A stretch of DNA of 64,000 bases from Nannocystis sp. (GCA_016712315.1 JADJRG010000013.1:1400001-1464000), one strand, 5' to 3'; counted from the first letter of the stretch, positions 15,546 to 24,647 are shown. Numbers and translations are program-made. The notes: generated from the letters alone by a model not told the origin.

Positions 15546-16451
15546 ATGGCGCGCCGAGCCAAACCCGAGGAGCCCACGACGACGCAGCCGCCGCGGTTGG
15601 GCCGCTACATCGTCGGCGAAGAGCTCGGTCGAGGGCGCATGGGCACGGTCTACGCCGCCCACGATCCTCTGCTGGGCCGCCGCGTCGCGCTCAAGGTCGT
15701 CGAGCGTGATCTGGTCGAGCCCCTCGGCCACGATGACACGGGCCTGCGCCTCCAGCGTGAGGCGCAGGTGATGGCGAGGCTCGCTCACCCCAACGTCGTG
15801 CCGGTCTTTGAGGTCGGCGCTACCCATCGGGTCGTCTTCATCGCCATGGAGCTCGTCGAGGGCGTGCCGCTGAGCCGCTGGCTCGAGCAGACCACGCGGA
15901 GCTGGCGCGAGGTCGTCTCGGTGTATTTGCAGGCGGGTCGAGGGCTCGCGGCCGCTCACGACATCGGCATCGTCCACCGCGACTTCAAGCCGGAGAACGT
16001 GCTCGTCGGGCGCGACCACCGCGCGCGCGTGCTCGACTTCGGGCTCGCGCTGCCGTGCCCTCTGCACGCGCCCGAGCGCGCGGGCGAGCTCGCCGCGTGG
16101 AGCGCCCCCGAGGACACCGGCGCCAGCGACCGCGTCGTCTATGGCACGCCCGCTTATATGGCCCCTGAGCAGCACATGGGGCTCCCCTGTGACGTCCGCG
16201 CGGATCAGTTCTCGTTCTGTGTCGCCCTCTATGAGGGCCTCTACCGCGAGCGCCCCTTCGCCGGCCGGACGATCTTCGCGCTCGCCGATGAAGTGCTCGC
16301 GGGCCACATCCGGCCGGCGCCGACGGGCGCGCGCGTGCCCGGCTGGCTGCGCGCGATCCTACTGCGCGGCATGAGCACCGATCCCGCCGCGCGCTACGGA
16401 TCGATCCGCGAGCTGCTCGGCGCGATCGTCTTCACCGCCAGCGTCATGTAG
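15546..16451 (+). CDS. Hanks-type Ser/Thr protein kinase
   Basis: A compact 301-residue kinase without extracellular or C-terminal regulatory domain. The Gly-rich loop GRGRMGTVY (28-36), the ATP-binding Lys50 in VALKVV, the catalytic loop HRDFKPENV with Asp146, DFGLA with Asp164, and GTPAYMAPEQ are all present, so it should be active. The third Gly-loop neighbourhood (RMG in place of SFG) and HRDFKPEN are typical of myxobacterial Pkn kinases. A TACTTT box ends 9 nt before ATG 15546, with ACGACA 17 nt further up, so the mRNA may be leaderless. Divergent from vgrG; a regulatory link to secretion is conceivable but unproven. Confidence 0.93.
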   Translation: MARRAKPEEPTTTQPPRLGRYIVGEELGRGRMGTVYAAHDPLLGRRVALKVVERDLVEPLGHDDTGLRLQREAQVMARLAHPNVVPVFEVGATHRVVFIAMELVEGVPLSRWLEQTTRSWREVVSVYLQAGRGLAAAHDIGIVHRDFKPENVLVGRDHRARVLDFGLALPCPLHAPERAGELAAWSAPEDTGASDRVVYGTPAYMAPEQHMGLPCDVRADQFSFCVALYEGLYRERPFAGRTIFALADEVLAGHIRPAPTGARVPGWLRAILLRGMSTDPAARYGSIRELLGAIVFTASVM

Positions 16452-16492
16452 CGCCGCCGCGCCCGATGATCCGCGCCGGATCACGCGGCGCT
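16450..16492 (+). terminator. possible hairpin after the kinase gene
   Basis: Nested inverted repeats AGCGCCGC (16450-16457) / GCGGCGCT (16485-16492) and GATCCG / CGGATC inside. It starts at the kinase stop codon. No U-tract follows, so it may be a structured 3' end only. Confidence 0.35.
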
Positions 16493-16718
16493 GGTAGAGC
16501 GCTGGCTGACCATGCGGGCGACGAGCGGCGCGAAAGTGACAGCGACGGCGGCGGCCGCTCGAGAACACCCCGCAGAACCGCGCTGGGACCCCTCAGCGGG
16601 CGTCTTCAGGCCTTGCCCTGCCCGCCCACACCGATCCACCTTGAATGTCCTCGCTGGCCTCATCGATCCGCGGCGCGCCGTAGCGCCGCGCCAGCCCGCG
16701 CGTCGCCTCAGGAGCCTC

Positions 16719-17690
16719 ATGAAACGCTCAACGCTCGTCCTCGTGGCCCTCGGGCTCACGCTCACCGCCTGCGACGTGCCGCTCCAAGCGGTCTACACGC
16801 TGCAGAGCCGCGACTCGGTGCCCCGCGGCGTCGCCTTCGATCGAGCGGAGCAGGTCTTCTATACCACCGCGCGAAGCGGCGAGATCACGATGGTCACCGC
16901 GCTCGGCCGCGAGTACTCCTTTCATCGCGCAGCGGAGCCCACCCTCTCCTACGCCGGCGCTCAAGTGGACGTCGACCGCCGCCTGCTCTGGACCTGCGCC
17001 TTCGAGCCCGCGTCGCCGCACACGGGCCCTCGCTCGTGGGTCCGCGCCTTCGATCTCGAGGACGCTCGGCTCGTCCACGAGGTCGCGCTCGGCTCGTTAC
17101 ATCACGGCGAAGTCGCGACCCGCTGCGAGGACGTCGCGCTGCTCGCCGACGGCGCCGTGTTGGTGACGGACAGCCTCCAGCCGACGATCTACCGGATCGA
17201 GAACTCGAGCGGATCGGTCCTCATCGAGGACTCTCGCCTCGGCCCCGCCGCCGCGGGGGTCCGCGGCCTCCGCGGCGCGGCCGTCGACCCCAGCGGCGAC
17301 TACCTCATGGTCGCCAGGGCAGATCCCGCCGCCATCATCGCGATCCCGCTGGTCAACCCGCGCGCGCTCTTTGAGGTCGCGGTCGAGGGGGACGGCCTCG
17401 CCGCCGCCACCGACACCCGCTACCCAGCCATCGACGGCCTCCTCTTCTCCGGCGACGACTTGTATGTGGTCTTCCCTGGCGGCGTCCGGCGCGTTCAATT
17501 CATCGGCGAGGGCTACACCCGCGGCGAGTCGACCTCCGCCGCCGGCCTGCCTCGCGGCCTCTCCATGGCGACGATCGCCGACGACGCCCTCTACGTGCTC
17601 GACGGCGACGCCTACCAGGTCGAGATCTTGGGGGTCAAGCCTGAGCCCCCATACAAGCTCCTCCGCGTCGAACCTGACGCCTTCAAGTGA
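16719..17690 (+). CDS. lipoprotein with beta-propeller-like (NHL/SMP-30-type) domain
   Basis: 323 residues with a clean lipoprotein signal (MKRSTLVLVALGLTLTAC). The mature part has repeated strands such as PRGVAFDRAEQVFYTT, VRGLRGAAVDPSGDYLMVA, DGLLFSGDDLYVVF and MATIADDALYVLD, a pattern of beta-propeller blades like SMP-30/NHL proteins. No catalytic residues can be assigned. The ATG at 16719 follows AGGAG at a good distance; the longer open frame to 16512 is rejected because it would bury the signal peptide. Separated from the kinase by 267 bp and from xdhA by 57 bp. Confidence 0.85.
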   Translation: MKRSTLVLVALGLTLTACDVPLQAVYTLQSRDSVPRGVAFDRAEQVFYTTARSGEITMVTALGREYSFHRAAEPTLSYAGAQVDVDRRLLWTCAFEPASPHTGPRSWVRAFDLEDARLVHEVALGSLHHGEVATRCEDVALLADGAVLVTDSLQPTIYRIENSSGSVLIEDSRLGPAAAGVRGLRGAAVDPSGDYLMVARADPAAIIAIPLVNPRALFEVAVEGDGLAAATDTRYPAIDGLLFSGDDLYVVFPGGVRRVQFIGEGYTRGESTSAAGLPRGLSMATIADDALYVLDGDAYQVEILGVKPEPPYKLLRVEPDAFK

Positions 17691-17747
17691 GCCCGCGGGC
17701 GTGCCAAGCCGCGGGCGACGCTGTTAAGCTGCCGGCGATTGTCGGCG

Positions 17748-19223
17748 ATGCAAGCGATCCGCTTCTACCTCAACGATCGTCTGGTCGAGGACCACCAGGC
17801 CCCTCCGACCACGACGTTGCTCGAGTACCTCCGCGGCCACCGCCGCCTCACTGGCACCAAGGAGGGCTGCGCGGAGGGCGACTGCGGCGCCTGCACCGTC
17901 GTAATCCTCGACCCCGCCGCGCCCGAGGGCCCGCGCTACCGCGCCGTCAACGCCTGCCTCGTGCTCCTGCCGACGATCCAAGGCCTCTGCGTCTACACTG
18001 TCGAGGGCCTGTCTGAAGGGACAGAGAGGCACCCCGTGCAAGAGGCCCTCGCCGCCGCGCTCGGCTCGCAGTGCGGCTACTGCACCCCTGGCGTCGTCAT
18101 GGCGATGTTCGAGGCCTGCTACCGCGAGGACCTGGACGAGCCGTGGAAGCTCGACGACCAGATGTGCGGCAACCTCTGCCGGTGCACCGGCTATCGACCG
18201 ATCCGCGAGGCGACCGCGTCGATCGCCGGCGCCCGCCCCGACGATCGATTCCGCCTCCGCCTCGCCGCGCCGCCCGCGCTCAGCCGCGGCTTCTTCCGCG
18301 ATCATGACGGAGAGATCTTCGCCGCGCCCACCGCCCTCGATGAGCTCTGGCCGTTGATGGAGGCCCACCCGCAGGCGCGCCTCGTCTGCGGCAGCACCGA
18401 CCTCGCGCTGCTCAAGACCAAGCGCTTCGAGCGGCTCCCCGCGCTGATCTCCCTCACCGCGATCCCCCAGCTCCGCGGCGTCACGCGCCGACCAGACGGC
18501 GGCTGGCGGATCGGCGCGACCACGATCTTGTCGGACCTCGAACAAGCTGCCTCTTCAGACAGCTTAATACCGCTCCACCGGATGCTCCGCTACTTCGCCT
18601 CGCGCCAGATCAAGAACATCGCGACCGTCGGCGGCAACCTCTGCAACGCCTCGCCGATCGGCGACCTCGCGCCGGCGCTGCTCGCCCTGGGCGCCCGCGT
18701 CGAGCTCAGCTCCGCCGCCGGGGCCCGCGAGCTCGATCTTTGCGCCTTCTTCGTCAGCTACCGCAAGACCGCCCTGAGGCCCGGCGAGCTGCTCACCGCG
18801 GTCCTGATCCCGCCGCTGCCGGCCGCCGCCCTCGCCTCCGCCTACAAGGTCAGCAAGCGCCGCGAGCTCGACATCTCGACCGTCGCCGCCGCCCTCGTCG
18901 TCGAGCTGGCGCCCGACGGCCGCGTCGCGACGATCCGCGCCGGGTTCGGCGGTATGGCGGCGATCCCCGCGCGTGCGCCTCACCTCGAGGCCGCCTTGCT
19001 CGGTCAACCCTGGACCGAGGCGCATATCGAGGCCGCGCTCCCCGCGCTACGCCGCGACTTTCAGCCCATCGACGACCTCCGCGGCTCCGCATGGTACCGC
19101 GCCACCGTCGCCGATAACCTCGTCCGCGCCTTCTTCCACGAGACCCGCGAGGATCCGCGCCCACGGCTCCCACAACACCCCTCCTCGACGATCGCCCTCA
19201 GCCACGCGGAGGCGCCCCGATGA
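17748..19223 (+). CDS. xdhA: xanthine dehydrogenase small subunit (2Fe-2S and FAD)
   Basis: 491 residues. The N-terminal [2Fe-2S] domain has C41, C46 and C49 in GTKEGCAEGDCGACTVV; the second cluster domain has SQCGYCTPGVVMAM and MCGNLCRCTGYRPI; the FAD-binding domain (about 190-370) has VCGSTDLAL and IKNIATVGGNLCNASPIGDLAPALLAL, and is followed by a CO-dehydrogenase flavoprotein C-terminal domain. It passes electrons from the molybdenum subunit to NAD+. ATG 17748 is preferred to TTG 17739 three codons earlier. It overlaps xdhB by 4 nt. Two copies of a 16-bp palindromic motif lie within it (18009-18024 and 18547-18562). Confidence 0.95.
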   Translation: MQAIRFYLNDRLVEDHQAPPTTTLLEYLRGHRRLTGTKEGCAEGDCGACTVVILDPAAPEGPRYRAVNACLVLLPTIQGLCVYTVEGLSEGTERHPVQEALAAALGSQCGYCTPGVVMAMFEACYREDLDEPWKLDDQMCGNLCRCTGYRPIREATASIAGARPDDRFRLRLAAPPALSRGFFRDHDGEIFAAPTALDELWPLMEAHPQARLVCGSTDLALLKTKRFERLPALISLTAIPQLRGVTRRPDGGWRIGATTILSDLEQAASSDSLIPLHRMLRYFASRQIKNIATVGGNLCNASPIGDLAPALLALGARVELSSAAGARELDLCAFFVSYRKTALRPGELLTAVLIPPLPAAALASAYKVSKRRELDISTVAAALVVELAPDGRVATIRAGFGGMAAIPARAPHLEAALLGQPWTEAHIEAALPALRRDFQPIDDLRGSAWYRATVADNLVRAFFHETREDPRPRLPQHPSSTIALSHAEAPR

Positions 19224-21529
19224 CGATCCATCAGCCCGCCCGCCATGAGAGCGCGCACGGCCACGTCACTGGCGCCGCCCGTTACGTCGACGATCTACCG
19301 ACGCCGCCGGGCACCCTCATCGGCCTGCCGATCGGCGCGCCGATCGCCCACGGCAGGGTGCTCCGGCGCGACCGCAGCGCCGCGCTCGCGACCCCGGGCG
19401 TCCACGCCGTGCTCTTCCCAGAAGACATCCCCGGCGCGCGCTGGATCGGCGCCGTCGTCCATGACGAGCCGGTGCTCGTCATCGACGAGATCCTCGCCGT
19501 CGGCCAGTTGATGGCGCTCATCGTCGGCGACAGCCTCGCCGCTTGCCGCGCCGCCGCCCGCGTGTTGGTCCTCGAGACCGAGGCCTGGCCCGCGATCCTC
19601 ACCATCGACGAGGGCATCGCCGCCGAAAAATTCCTCTGCTCGCCCCACCGCATGCGCCGCGGCGATCCCGAGGCTTCCCTCGCCCGCGCGCCCCTCCGGG
19701 TCGCCGGAGAGCTCCGCACTGGCGCGCAAGACCACTTCTACCTCGAGACTCAGGCCACCCTCGCGATCCCCGGCGAAGGCGATGCCATCGAGCTCTACTC
19801 ATCGACCCAGCACCCAACCGAGGTCCAGAGCTTGGTCGCGGAGGTGCTCGGCGTCGGCCGTCATCAGGTCGTCGTCACGGCGCCGCGTATGGGCGGCGGC
19901 TTCGGCGGCAAAGAGACCCAGGCCGCCCCCTTCGCGGTGCTGGCCGCGCTCGCCGCCAAGCTGACCCATCGGCCAGTCAAGGTCTGGCTGAACCGCGATC
20001 AGGACATGGTGATGACCGGCAAGCGTCACCCCTTCCTCGCCCGCTACGAGCTCGGCTTCGCCGACGACGGCGCGATCTTGGCCGCCAAGGTGCGCCTCTT
20101 CGCCGACGGGGGCTGGAGCCGCGACCTCTCCGCGCCGATCCTCGATCGAGCGATGTTCCACCTCGACAACGCCTACTTCATCCCCGAGCTCGACTTCGAG
20201 GGCGTCGTCGTGCAGACCAACCTCGCCTCCAACACCGCCTTCCGCGGCTTCGGCGGGCCGCAGGGCATGGTCGTCATCGAGGCCGCGATCAGCGAGGCCG
20301 CCGAGCGCCTCGGCCTCGACCCAGCGCTCGTGCGCGCGCGCAATTTTTATCGCGACGGCGACGCGACCCCGTATGGGCAGATCCTCAAGGACGTACGCCT
20401 CCCGCGGATCTGGTGCGATCTGCTGCGCAGCTCCGACTACGACGAGCGCCGCGCCGAGATCGCCGCGTTCAACAACAACTCCCGCTTCGTCCGCCGCGGC
20501 ATCGCCGTCCAGCCGGTGAAGTTCGGGATCTCGTTCACGAACAGCCTGCTCAACCAAGCCGGCGCGCTCGTGCTGCTTTACACCGACGGCACCGTGCAGG
20601 TGAACCACGGCGGCACCGAGATGGGCCAAGGCCTGCACACCAAGATCTTGGCGGTCGCCGCCCACGCGCTCGGCGTCTCCGTCGAGCGCGTGCGGATCAT
20701 GACGACCGCCACCGACAAGGTCCCCAACACCTCCGCCACCGCCGCCTCGACCGGCTCCGATCTCAACGGCGCCGCGGTACGAGCCGCCTGCGAGCAGCTC
20801 TGCGCGCGCCTGCGCCCGATCGCGGCCGCCCGCCTCGGCCTCGACGACGCCTCGGGTGCCGCGCTCGAATTCGCACACAACGCCGTCCACGACCGCCGCA
20901 GCGGCCGCACGATCCCCTTCGCCGAGCTCGTCCAGGCCGCGTGGGCCCAGCGCGTCTCCCTCGCCGCCACTGGTTACTACGCCACACCTGGGATCCACTA
21001 CGACCGCGACGCTGGCCGCGGCGAGCCTTTTTATTATTTCGCCTACGGCGCCGCGGTCTGCGAGGTCGAGCTCTGCGCGCTCACCGGCGAGCACCGGCTC
21101 CTCCGCGTCGACATCCTCCACGACGTCGGCGACTCCCTCGTGCCGACCATCGACCGCGGGCAGATCGAGGGTGGTTTTGTGCAAGGCCAGGGGTGGCTCA
21201 CCTGCGAAGAGCTGCTGTGGAGCCGCGACGGCCACCTGCTCACCCATGGCCCCTCGACCTACAAGATCCCCGCGGTCGGCGACGCCCCGCTCGACTTTCG
21301 AGTCGAGCTCTTGCGCGACGCCCCCCAAGACGGCGTAATCCACGGCTCCAAGGCGGTCGGAGAGCCCCCGTTCATGCTCGCGATCGGCGTGATGACCGCC
21401 CTCCGCGACGCGATCGCCTCCTTTGGCCCGCCGCGGACCGCCGCCTCGCTCCAGCTCCCCAGCACCCCGGAGGCGATCCTGCGGGCGATCGAGGCCGCCG
21501 CCGGACGGCCTGTCCTTCCGACCAGGTAA
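19220..21529 (+). CDS. xdhB: xanthine dehydrogenase large, molybdopterin-binding subunit
   Basis: 769 residues. It oxidises hypoxanthine and xanthine to urate at a molybdenum cofactor. Signature stretches are RMGGGFGGKETQ, NTAFRGFGGPQGM with the substrate-positioning Arg, GGTEMGQGLHTKI, NTSATAASTGSDLNG, and the catalytic Glu in KAVGEPPFMLAI near the C-terminus. The start ATG overlaps the xdhA stop by 4 nt (ATGA), giving stoichiometric expression. No xdhC maturation gene or purine transporter follows; the next genes are on the other strand. The long opposing open frame across this gene (19799-21343) is a codon-bias shadow. Confidence 0.95.
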   Translation: MTIHQPARHESAHGHVTGAARYVDDLPTPPGTLIGLPIGAPIAHGRVLRRDRSAALATPGVHAVLFPEDIPGARWIGAVVHDEPVLVIDEILAVGQLMALIVGDSLAACRAAARVLVLETEAWPAILTIDEGIAAEKFLCSPHRMRRGDPEASLARAPLRVAGELRTGAQDHFYLETQATLAIPGEGDAIELYSSTQHPTEVQSLVAEVLGVGRHQVVVTAPRMGGGFGGKETQAAPFAVLAALAAKLTHRPVKVWLNRDQDMVMTGKRHPFLARYELGFADDGAILAAKVRLFADGGWSRDLSAPILDRAMFHLDNAYFIPELDFEGVVVQTNLASNTAFRGFGGPQGMVVIEAAISEAAERLGLDPALVRARNFYRDGDATPYGQILKDVRLPRIWCDLLRSSDYDERRAEIAAFNNNSRFVRRGIAVQPVKFGISFTNSLLNQAGALVLLYTDGTVQVNHGGTEMGQGLHTKILAVAAHALGVSVERVRIMTTATDKVPNTSATAASTGSDLNGAAVRAACEQLCARLRPIAAARLGLDDASGAALEFAHNAVHDRRSGRTIPFAELVQAAWAQRVSLAATGYYATPGIHYDRDAGRGEPFYYFAYGAAVCEVELCALTGEHRLLRVDILHDVGDSLVPTIDRGQIEGGFVQGQGWLTCEELLWSRDGHLLTHGPSTYKIPAVGDAPLDFRVELLRDAPQDGVIHGSKAVGEPPFMLAIGVMTALRDAIASFGPPRTAASLQLPSTPEAILRAIEAAAGRPVLPTR

Positions 21530-21550
21530 ACCCTCCGCCAGCGCGGCGGA

Positions 21551-21763
21551 TCAGCGCTGAATGACCCTCAGGCCAGGTGAGCGCAGCCCCCGCGCGTCCT
21601 TGCACGAGCCGACCGCTGGCGCGCCCTCGCTGGCCCGAACTCGCTCGCAGCGGCCGCAGTCACCGCACTGGCCGCGCCGCCGCAGGAGCACCCGATAGGT
21701 CAGATAGCCGGCCGCCGCCGCGACGGCGAGCAAGACAGCGATCGGCTGGGCGAGCTCGCTCAT
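21551..21763 (-). CDS. small Cys-rich membrane protein (FeoB-associated type)
   Basis: 70 residues: one N-terminal transmembrane helix (PIAVLLAVAAAAGYLTYRVLL), a basic RRR stop-transfer patch, then QCGDCGRCE and a later single Cys (GSCKDA). This is the layout of FeoB-associated Cys-rich membrane proteins, small partners of ferrous iron uptake. It starts 7 nt after the fur stop codon on the same strand, so fur and this gene form an operon, which supports an iron-linked role. ATG at 21763 is the only start that gives this topology; the longer frame to 21916 lies inside fur. Confidence 0.72.
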   Translation of the reverse strand: MSELAQPIAVLLAVAAAAGYLTYRVLLRRRGQCGDCGRCERVRASEGAPAVGSCKDARGLRSPGLRVIQR

Positions 21764-21770
21764 CAGGCCC

Positions 21771-22268
21771 CTAGGCGTCGCTCGCCGCCTCGTTCGGGCA
21801 CGAACCGCCCTTGATCCCTCGCGCCTTGGGGCAGAGCCCGTAGAGCTCGAGGCGGTGCCGCACCAGATCAAAGCCGAACGAGCGGGCCACCCGCTCTTGT
21901 TCGCGCTCGATGTCATCGTTGTGGAACTCGAGCACGTAGCCGCACTCGACGCAGATCAAGTGATCGTGGTGCTCCGTGTCGCCCGCCGTCTCGTACATCG
22001 TCTGCCCCTCGCCGAAGCGACGGTGCGCCGCGAGCCCGCACTCCGTGAGCAGCTTGAGCGTGCGATACACGGTCGCGTAGCCGATCTTGGGGTTCTCCGC
22101 GCGGCTGCGAGTCAGCAGCTCCTCGATGCTGATGTGCCCCTCGCTCGCGAAGAATTTGTGGGCGATCAGGTCGCGCTGTCGGGTCGTCTTGAGCTGATTT
22201 TTGGCCAAATACGCGTGAAACTGACCCATCAAGGCGTCCACGCCAGGCTCTTGCCGCCGCTCCTGCAT
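21771..22268 (-). CDS. fur: Fur-family ferric uptake regulator
   Basis: 165 residues. Winged-helix DNA-binding domain at about 15-95 (KTTRQRDLIAHKFFASEGHISIEELL, YATVYRTLKLLTECGLAAHR), followed by the metal-binding dimerisation domain with HHDHLICVECGYVLEF and the C-terminal Cys pair in LCPKARGIKGGSC. CxxC in CVEC suggests a structural Zn site. It should repress iron uptake when Fe2+ is available, and a matching palindromic operator lies in front of bfd at 28014-28030. Divergent from xseB, with 81 bp between starts; no Fur box is visible in that gap. Confidence 0.92.
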   Translation of the reverse strand: MQERRQEPGVDALMGQFHAYLAKNQLKTTRQRDLIAHKFFASEGHISIEELLTRSRAENPKIGYATVYRTLKLLTECGLAAHRRFGEGQTMYETAGDTEHHDHLICVECGYVLEFHNDDIEREQERVARSFGFDLVRHRLELYGLCPKARGIKGGSCPNEAASDA

Positions 22269-22309
22269 CGCCCCGCCAAGCTATCGCGGAGGCGCGGCTG
22301 CGGCAAGCG

Positions 22310-22339
22310 TTGCGGCCGCGAAAGCGCTCCCTCTATACT
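22310..22339 (+). promoter_or_regulatory. candidate promoter of xseB-ispA (leaderless)
   Basis: TTGCGG (22310-22315), an 18-nt spacer and TATACT (22334-22339). Only 10 nt separate the -10 box from the xseB ATG at 22350, so transcription would begin within a few bases of the start codon. Confidence 0.5.
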
Positions 22340-22349
22340 CCGCCGCCCG

Positions 22350-22649
22350 ATGCCACGCGCCAAGACCCCAAGCACCAAAGAGCCCCGCGACGCGGCCGCC
22401 CCGGCCAGCGAGCCCGTCGCGATCGACGGGGTGTTGCGCGACTTGGAGCGCGTCGTCCAGGAGCTCGAAGCCGGCGAGCTGCCCCTCGAGGCGGCCCTCA
22501 CCCGCTTTGAAGAGGGCGTCCGCCTCGCGCGCCAGGGGGGCAAGATGCTCGATGAGCTCGAGCAGCGAGTCGAGGTGCTGCTCGCCGACCGCGATGAGGC
22601 GGTCCCTTTTCACCGGCCTGGAGATGATGATGACGACGACGCGCTTTAA
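22350..22649 (+). CDS. xseB: exodeoxyribonuclease VII small subunit
   Basis: 99 residues. XseB binds XseA to form exonuclease VII, which degrades single-stranded DNA to oligonucleotides. The conserved core LRDLERVVQELEAGELPLEAALTRFEEGVRLARQGGKMLDELEQRVEVL is characteristic (residues about 28-82), followed by an acidic Asp tail. The N-terminal 25 residues are unstructured and Lys/Pro-rich. ispA follows with an overlapping start, the usual xseB-ispA arrangement. xseA is not in the window. Confidence 0.93.
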   Translation: MPRAKTPSTKEPRDAAAPASEPVAIDGVLRDLERVVQELEAGELPLEAALTRFEEGVRLARQGGKMLDELEQRVEVLLADRDEAVPFHRPGDDDDDDAL

Positions 22650-23490
22650 CCTCGCCTCCTTCTTCGCCGAGCAGCGGCTGCGTGTCGACGAAGCCCTCGA
22701 CCGCGCCCTCCCGCCGGTCGACGACGATCCAGGCCAGCTCAAGGAGGGCATGCGTTACGCCGTGCTCCAGGGGGGCAAGCGGATCCGGCCGATGGTCACC
22801 CTCGCCGCGTGCCTCGCCGCCGAGGGCGCGCTCGAGGCCGCCCTGCCCGCCTGCTGCGCCCTCGAGATGATCCACGCCTACTCGCTCGTCCACGACGATC
22901 TACCCGCGATGGACAACGACCTCGAGCGACGCGGCTTACCGACCGCGCACGTCAAATACGGCGAGGCCAACGCGATCCTCATCGGGGACGCGCTCCTCAC
23001 CTTCGCCTTCGAGGTGCTCGCGCGGGGCAACCCTGGCCTCAGCGGCGAGCGTATCGCCGCCCAAGTCGGGCTCCTCGCCCGTCACGCCGGGATCTTCGGC
23101 ATGGTCGGCGGCCAAGCGCTGGATCTCGCGCTCGGCCAAGACATCCTCGAGCTGCCCGTGCTCGAGCGGGTTCATGCGCTCAAGACCGGCGGCCTCTACG
23201 CCGCGGCCGGTGCGATGGGTGCGCTCGCCGCAGGCGCCGGACCCCCCGAGATCGCCGCTCTAGAGCGCTGGGGTCTTCTCTTTGGGATCGCCTTTCAGCA
23301 CGCCGACGACGTCCTAGACGACGATCAACGCTCGCTCCGCGCGCAAGCGATCGCCCGCGTCGACGCGCTCGTCGACGAGTGCGCCCGCCTCACCGCGAAT
23401 TTTGGCGAGCGCGCCGCCGCCTTGAACGCGCTCGCCGACTGGGTCCGTGGGCGAGCCCACACCGCCGCGACCGGCCTGCACCTCGTCTAG
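22630..23490 (+). CDS. ispA: polyprenyl synthetase, farnesyl diphosphate synthase type
   Basis: 286 residues. It condenses isopentenyl and dimethylallyl/geranyl diphosphate to farnesyl diphosphate. First Asp-rich motif in SLVHDDLPAMDNDLERRGLPTAH, second in FQHADDVLDDD, with GGKRIRPM and GGQALDLALG also conserved. The spacing DDxxxxD in the first motif is typical of bacterial IspA. Three in-frame ATGs (22624, 22627, 22630) lie inside the xseB 3' end; 22630 has the best spacing from GGAG at 22620-22623. The overlap with xseB implies coupled translation. It may feed the UbiA-type enzyme at 9 kb. Confidence 0.93.
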   Translation: MTTTRFNLASFFAEQRLRVDEALDRALPPVDDDPGQLKEGMRYAVLQGGKRIRPMVTLAACLAAEGALEAALPACCALEMIHAYSLVHDDLPAMDNDLERRGLPTAHVKYGEANAILIGDALLTFAFEVLARGNPGLSGERIAAQVGLLARHAGIFGMVGGQALDLALGQDILELPVLERVHALKTGGLYAAAGAMGALAAGAGPPEIAALERWGLLFGIAFQHADDVLDDDQRSLRAQAIARVDALVDECARLTANFGERAAALNALADWVRGRAHTAATGLHLV

Positions 23491-23514
23491 CGCGCTCCCG
23501 GAGCGAGGGCGTCG

Positions 23515-24537
23515 CTAGCGCCCGCGGCAGAGATCCCCGCGCGAAGGCAGCCCATCCCCGTTGAGCAGGAACACTGGCGGGATCGCGGGCGGTCGCGGGG
23601 CGCCTTCCCGGCGCTGTGGCGACGGCGCCTCCTTCACGGGCTCACCCGCGTCATCCTCCCCTTCCCAGCCGCCGTCGTCTTCACCCCAATCATCGAGGTG
23701 AGGCGCCCCGAGCTCCGGGGCTGGGTTCTGCTCGCGGTAGGAGATCGTCACGCGCTGCTGACGACGCTCCCCAGGCCGCGTGATCACCGTCTTCCCGGGT
23801 AACGTCGCCGAACCCACCGGATGCGGGTCCTCGTGCGCGACCGTCCACACCCACGTCGACGCCCCATCGCCGCGGCGCAGCCACAAGGTCGCGCCCGAGG
23901 GCCACCAGCGATCACCCAACCAGCGAAAGCGTAGCTCCTCCTCGTGGGCCGAGTTACGCACGCGGATCACCTCTTCACCGCGTCGCCGATCCCAACCCTG
24001 AGCGACCAGCTCACGGGGCTCGGCGATCAGCGGCGCCCCACCGAGCACCAGCGCGATCACCTCTTTTGCGGCCATGCGAACCCCGAGCAGCTCCTCGACC
24101 GCGCACTCCGAAGGCGGACCGCTATAAAAACCCTCGGGTAGCCCGCCGCCTGCGACGTAGCGGAGCGCGTACCCCTCCTCGTGAAAGGCGAGCGACACCA
24201 GCTCTTTACCCGAGACCTGGATCTGCCCGACGAAGCGCTGCGGCTGCTGGGCGATGAACATCAGATTGCCGGCGATCGACCGGTTGAGGCGGATCTTCGC
24301 CGACGACACCTGCAGCGCCTCCAGCGGCGGCGTCGCCGCTGCGAGCAGCGTCGGCGCGGTCGGCGGCGAGAGCGGCGGATACGGCGCCCGCACGCTCCGG
24401 CAGCCGGCTGCGATCGCGAGCAACACCACGAGCAGAGGGACAACGAACCAGGACGGCGCTCTCAAGCGTGATCCCGACAACCGACACACCACTAGCAGAA
24501 ATTTTCCAACGGTTTCCCAGATCGTCGCGGCCGACAC
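23515..24537 (-). CDS. lipoprotein, DUF4292/LolB-like
   Basis: 340 residues with hydrophobic leader and lipobox (VVLLAIAAGC) ending near residue 46, so the true start may be internal. The mature part has strand patterns such as QRFVGQIQVSGKELVSLAFHEEGYALRYVAGG, reminiscent of DUF4292 or LolB-like outer-membrane lipoproteins with an incomplete beta-barrel. That placement is tentative. The C-terminal 70 residues are acidic and proline-rich (WGEDDGGWEGEDDAGEP) and probably disordered. It lies downstream of the ComEA-like gene but an intrinsic terminator separates the two. Confidence 0.75.
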   Translation of the reverse strand: MSAATIWETVGKFLLVVCRLSGSRLRAPSWFVVPLLVVLLAIAAGCRSVRAPYPPLSPPTAPTLLAAATPPLEALQVSSAKIRLNRSIAGNLMFIAQQPQRFVGQIQVSGKELVSLAFHEEGYALRYVAGGGLPEGFYSGPPSECAVEELLGVRMAAKEVIALVLGGAPLIAEPRELVAQGWDRRRGEEVIRVRNSAHEEELRFRWLGDRWWPSGATLWLRRGDGASTWVWTVAHEDPHPVGSATLPGKTVITRPGERRQQRVTISYREQNPAPELGAPHLDDWGEDDGGWEGEDDAGEPVKEAPSPQRREGAPRPPAIPPVFLLNGDGLPSRGDLCRGR

Positions 24538-24564
24538 CCCGAGAAGCTACCGCACAACGACCCT

Positions 24565-24647
24565 CAAAAAGTGCAGGGCCCGAACCCCGGGAGGGGCTTG
24601 GATGCGCCTCCACGGGCCCCAGAGAGACGCCGGGGATCGGGCCCTGC
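24565..24647 (-). terminator. intrinsic terminator of the comEA-like gene
   Basis: Inverted repeat arms 24573-24588 and 24632-24647 pair over 16 bp with one mismatch (GCAGGGCCCGA core). Read on the minus strand, the stem is followed by CACTTTTTGAG. It begins 17 bp after the comEA-like stop. The loop is long (43 nt) and can fold further. Confidence 0.72.

Noticed and set aside
15390..16307. N-terminal extension of VgrG
   Set aside because: Runs through the kinase gene; the conserved VgrG start is at 15389.
19799..21343. 514-codon minus-strand frame and a 673-codon plus frame at 19543-21564
   Set aside because: Both overlap xdhB, whose molybdopterin motifs are unambiguous.
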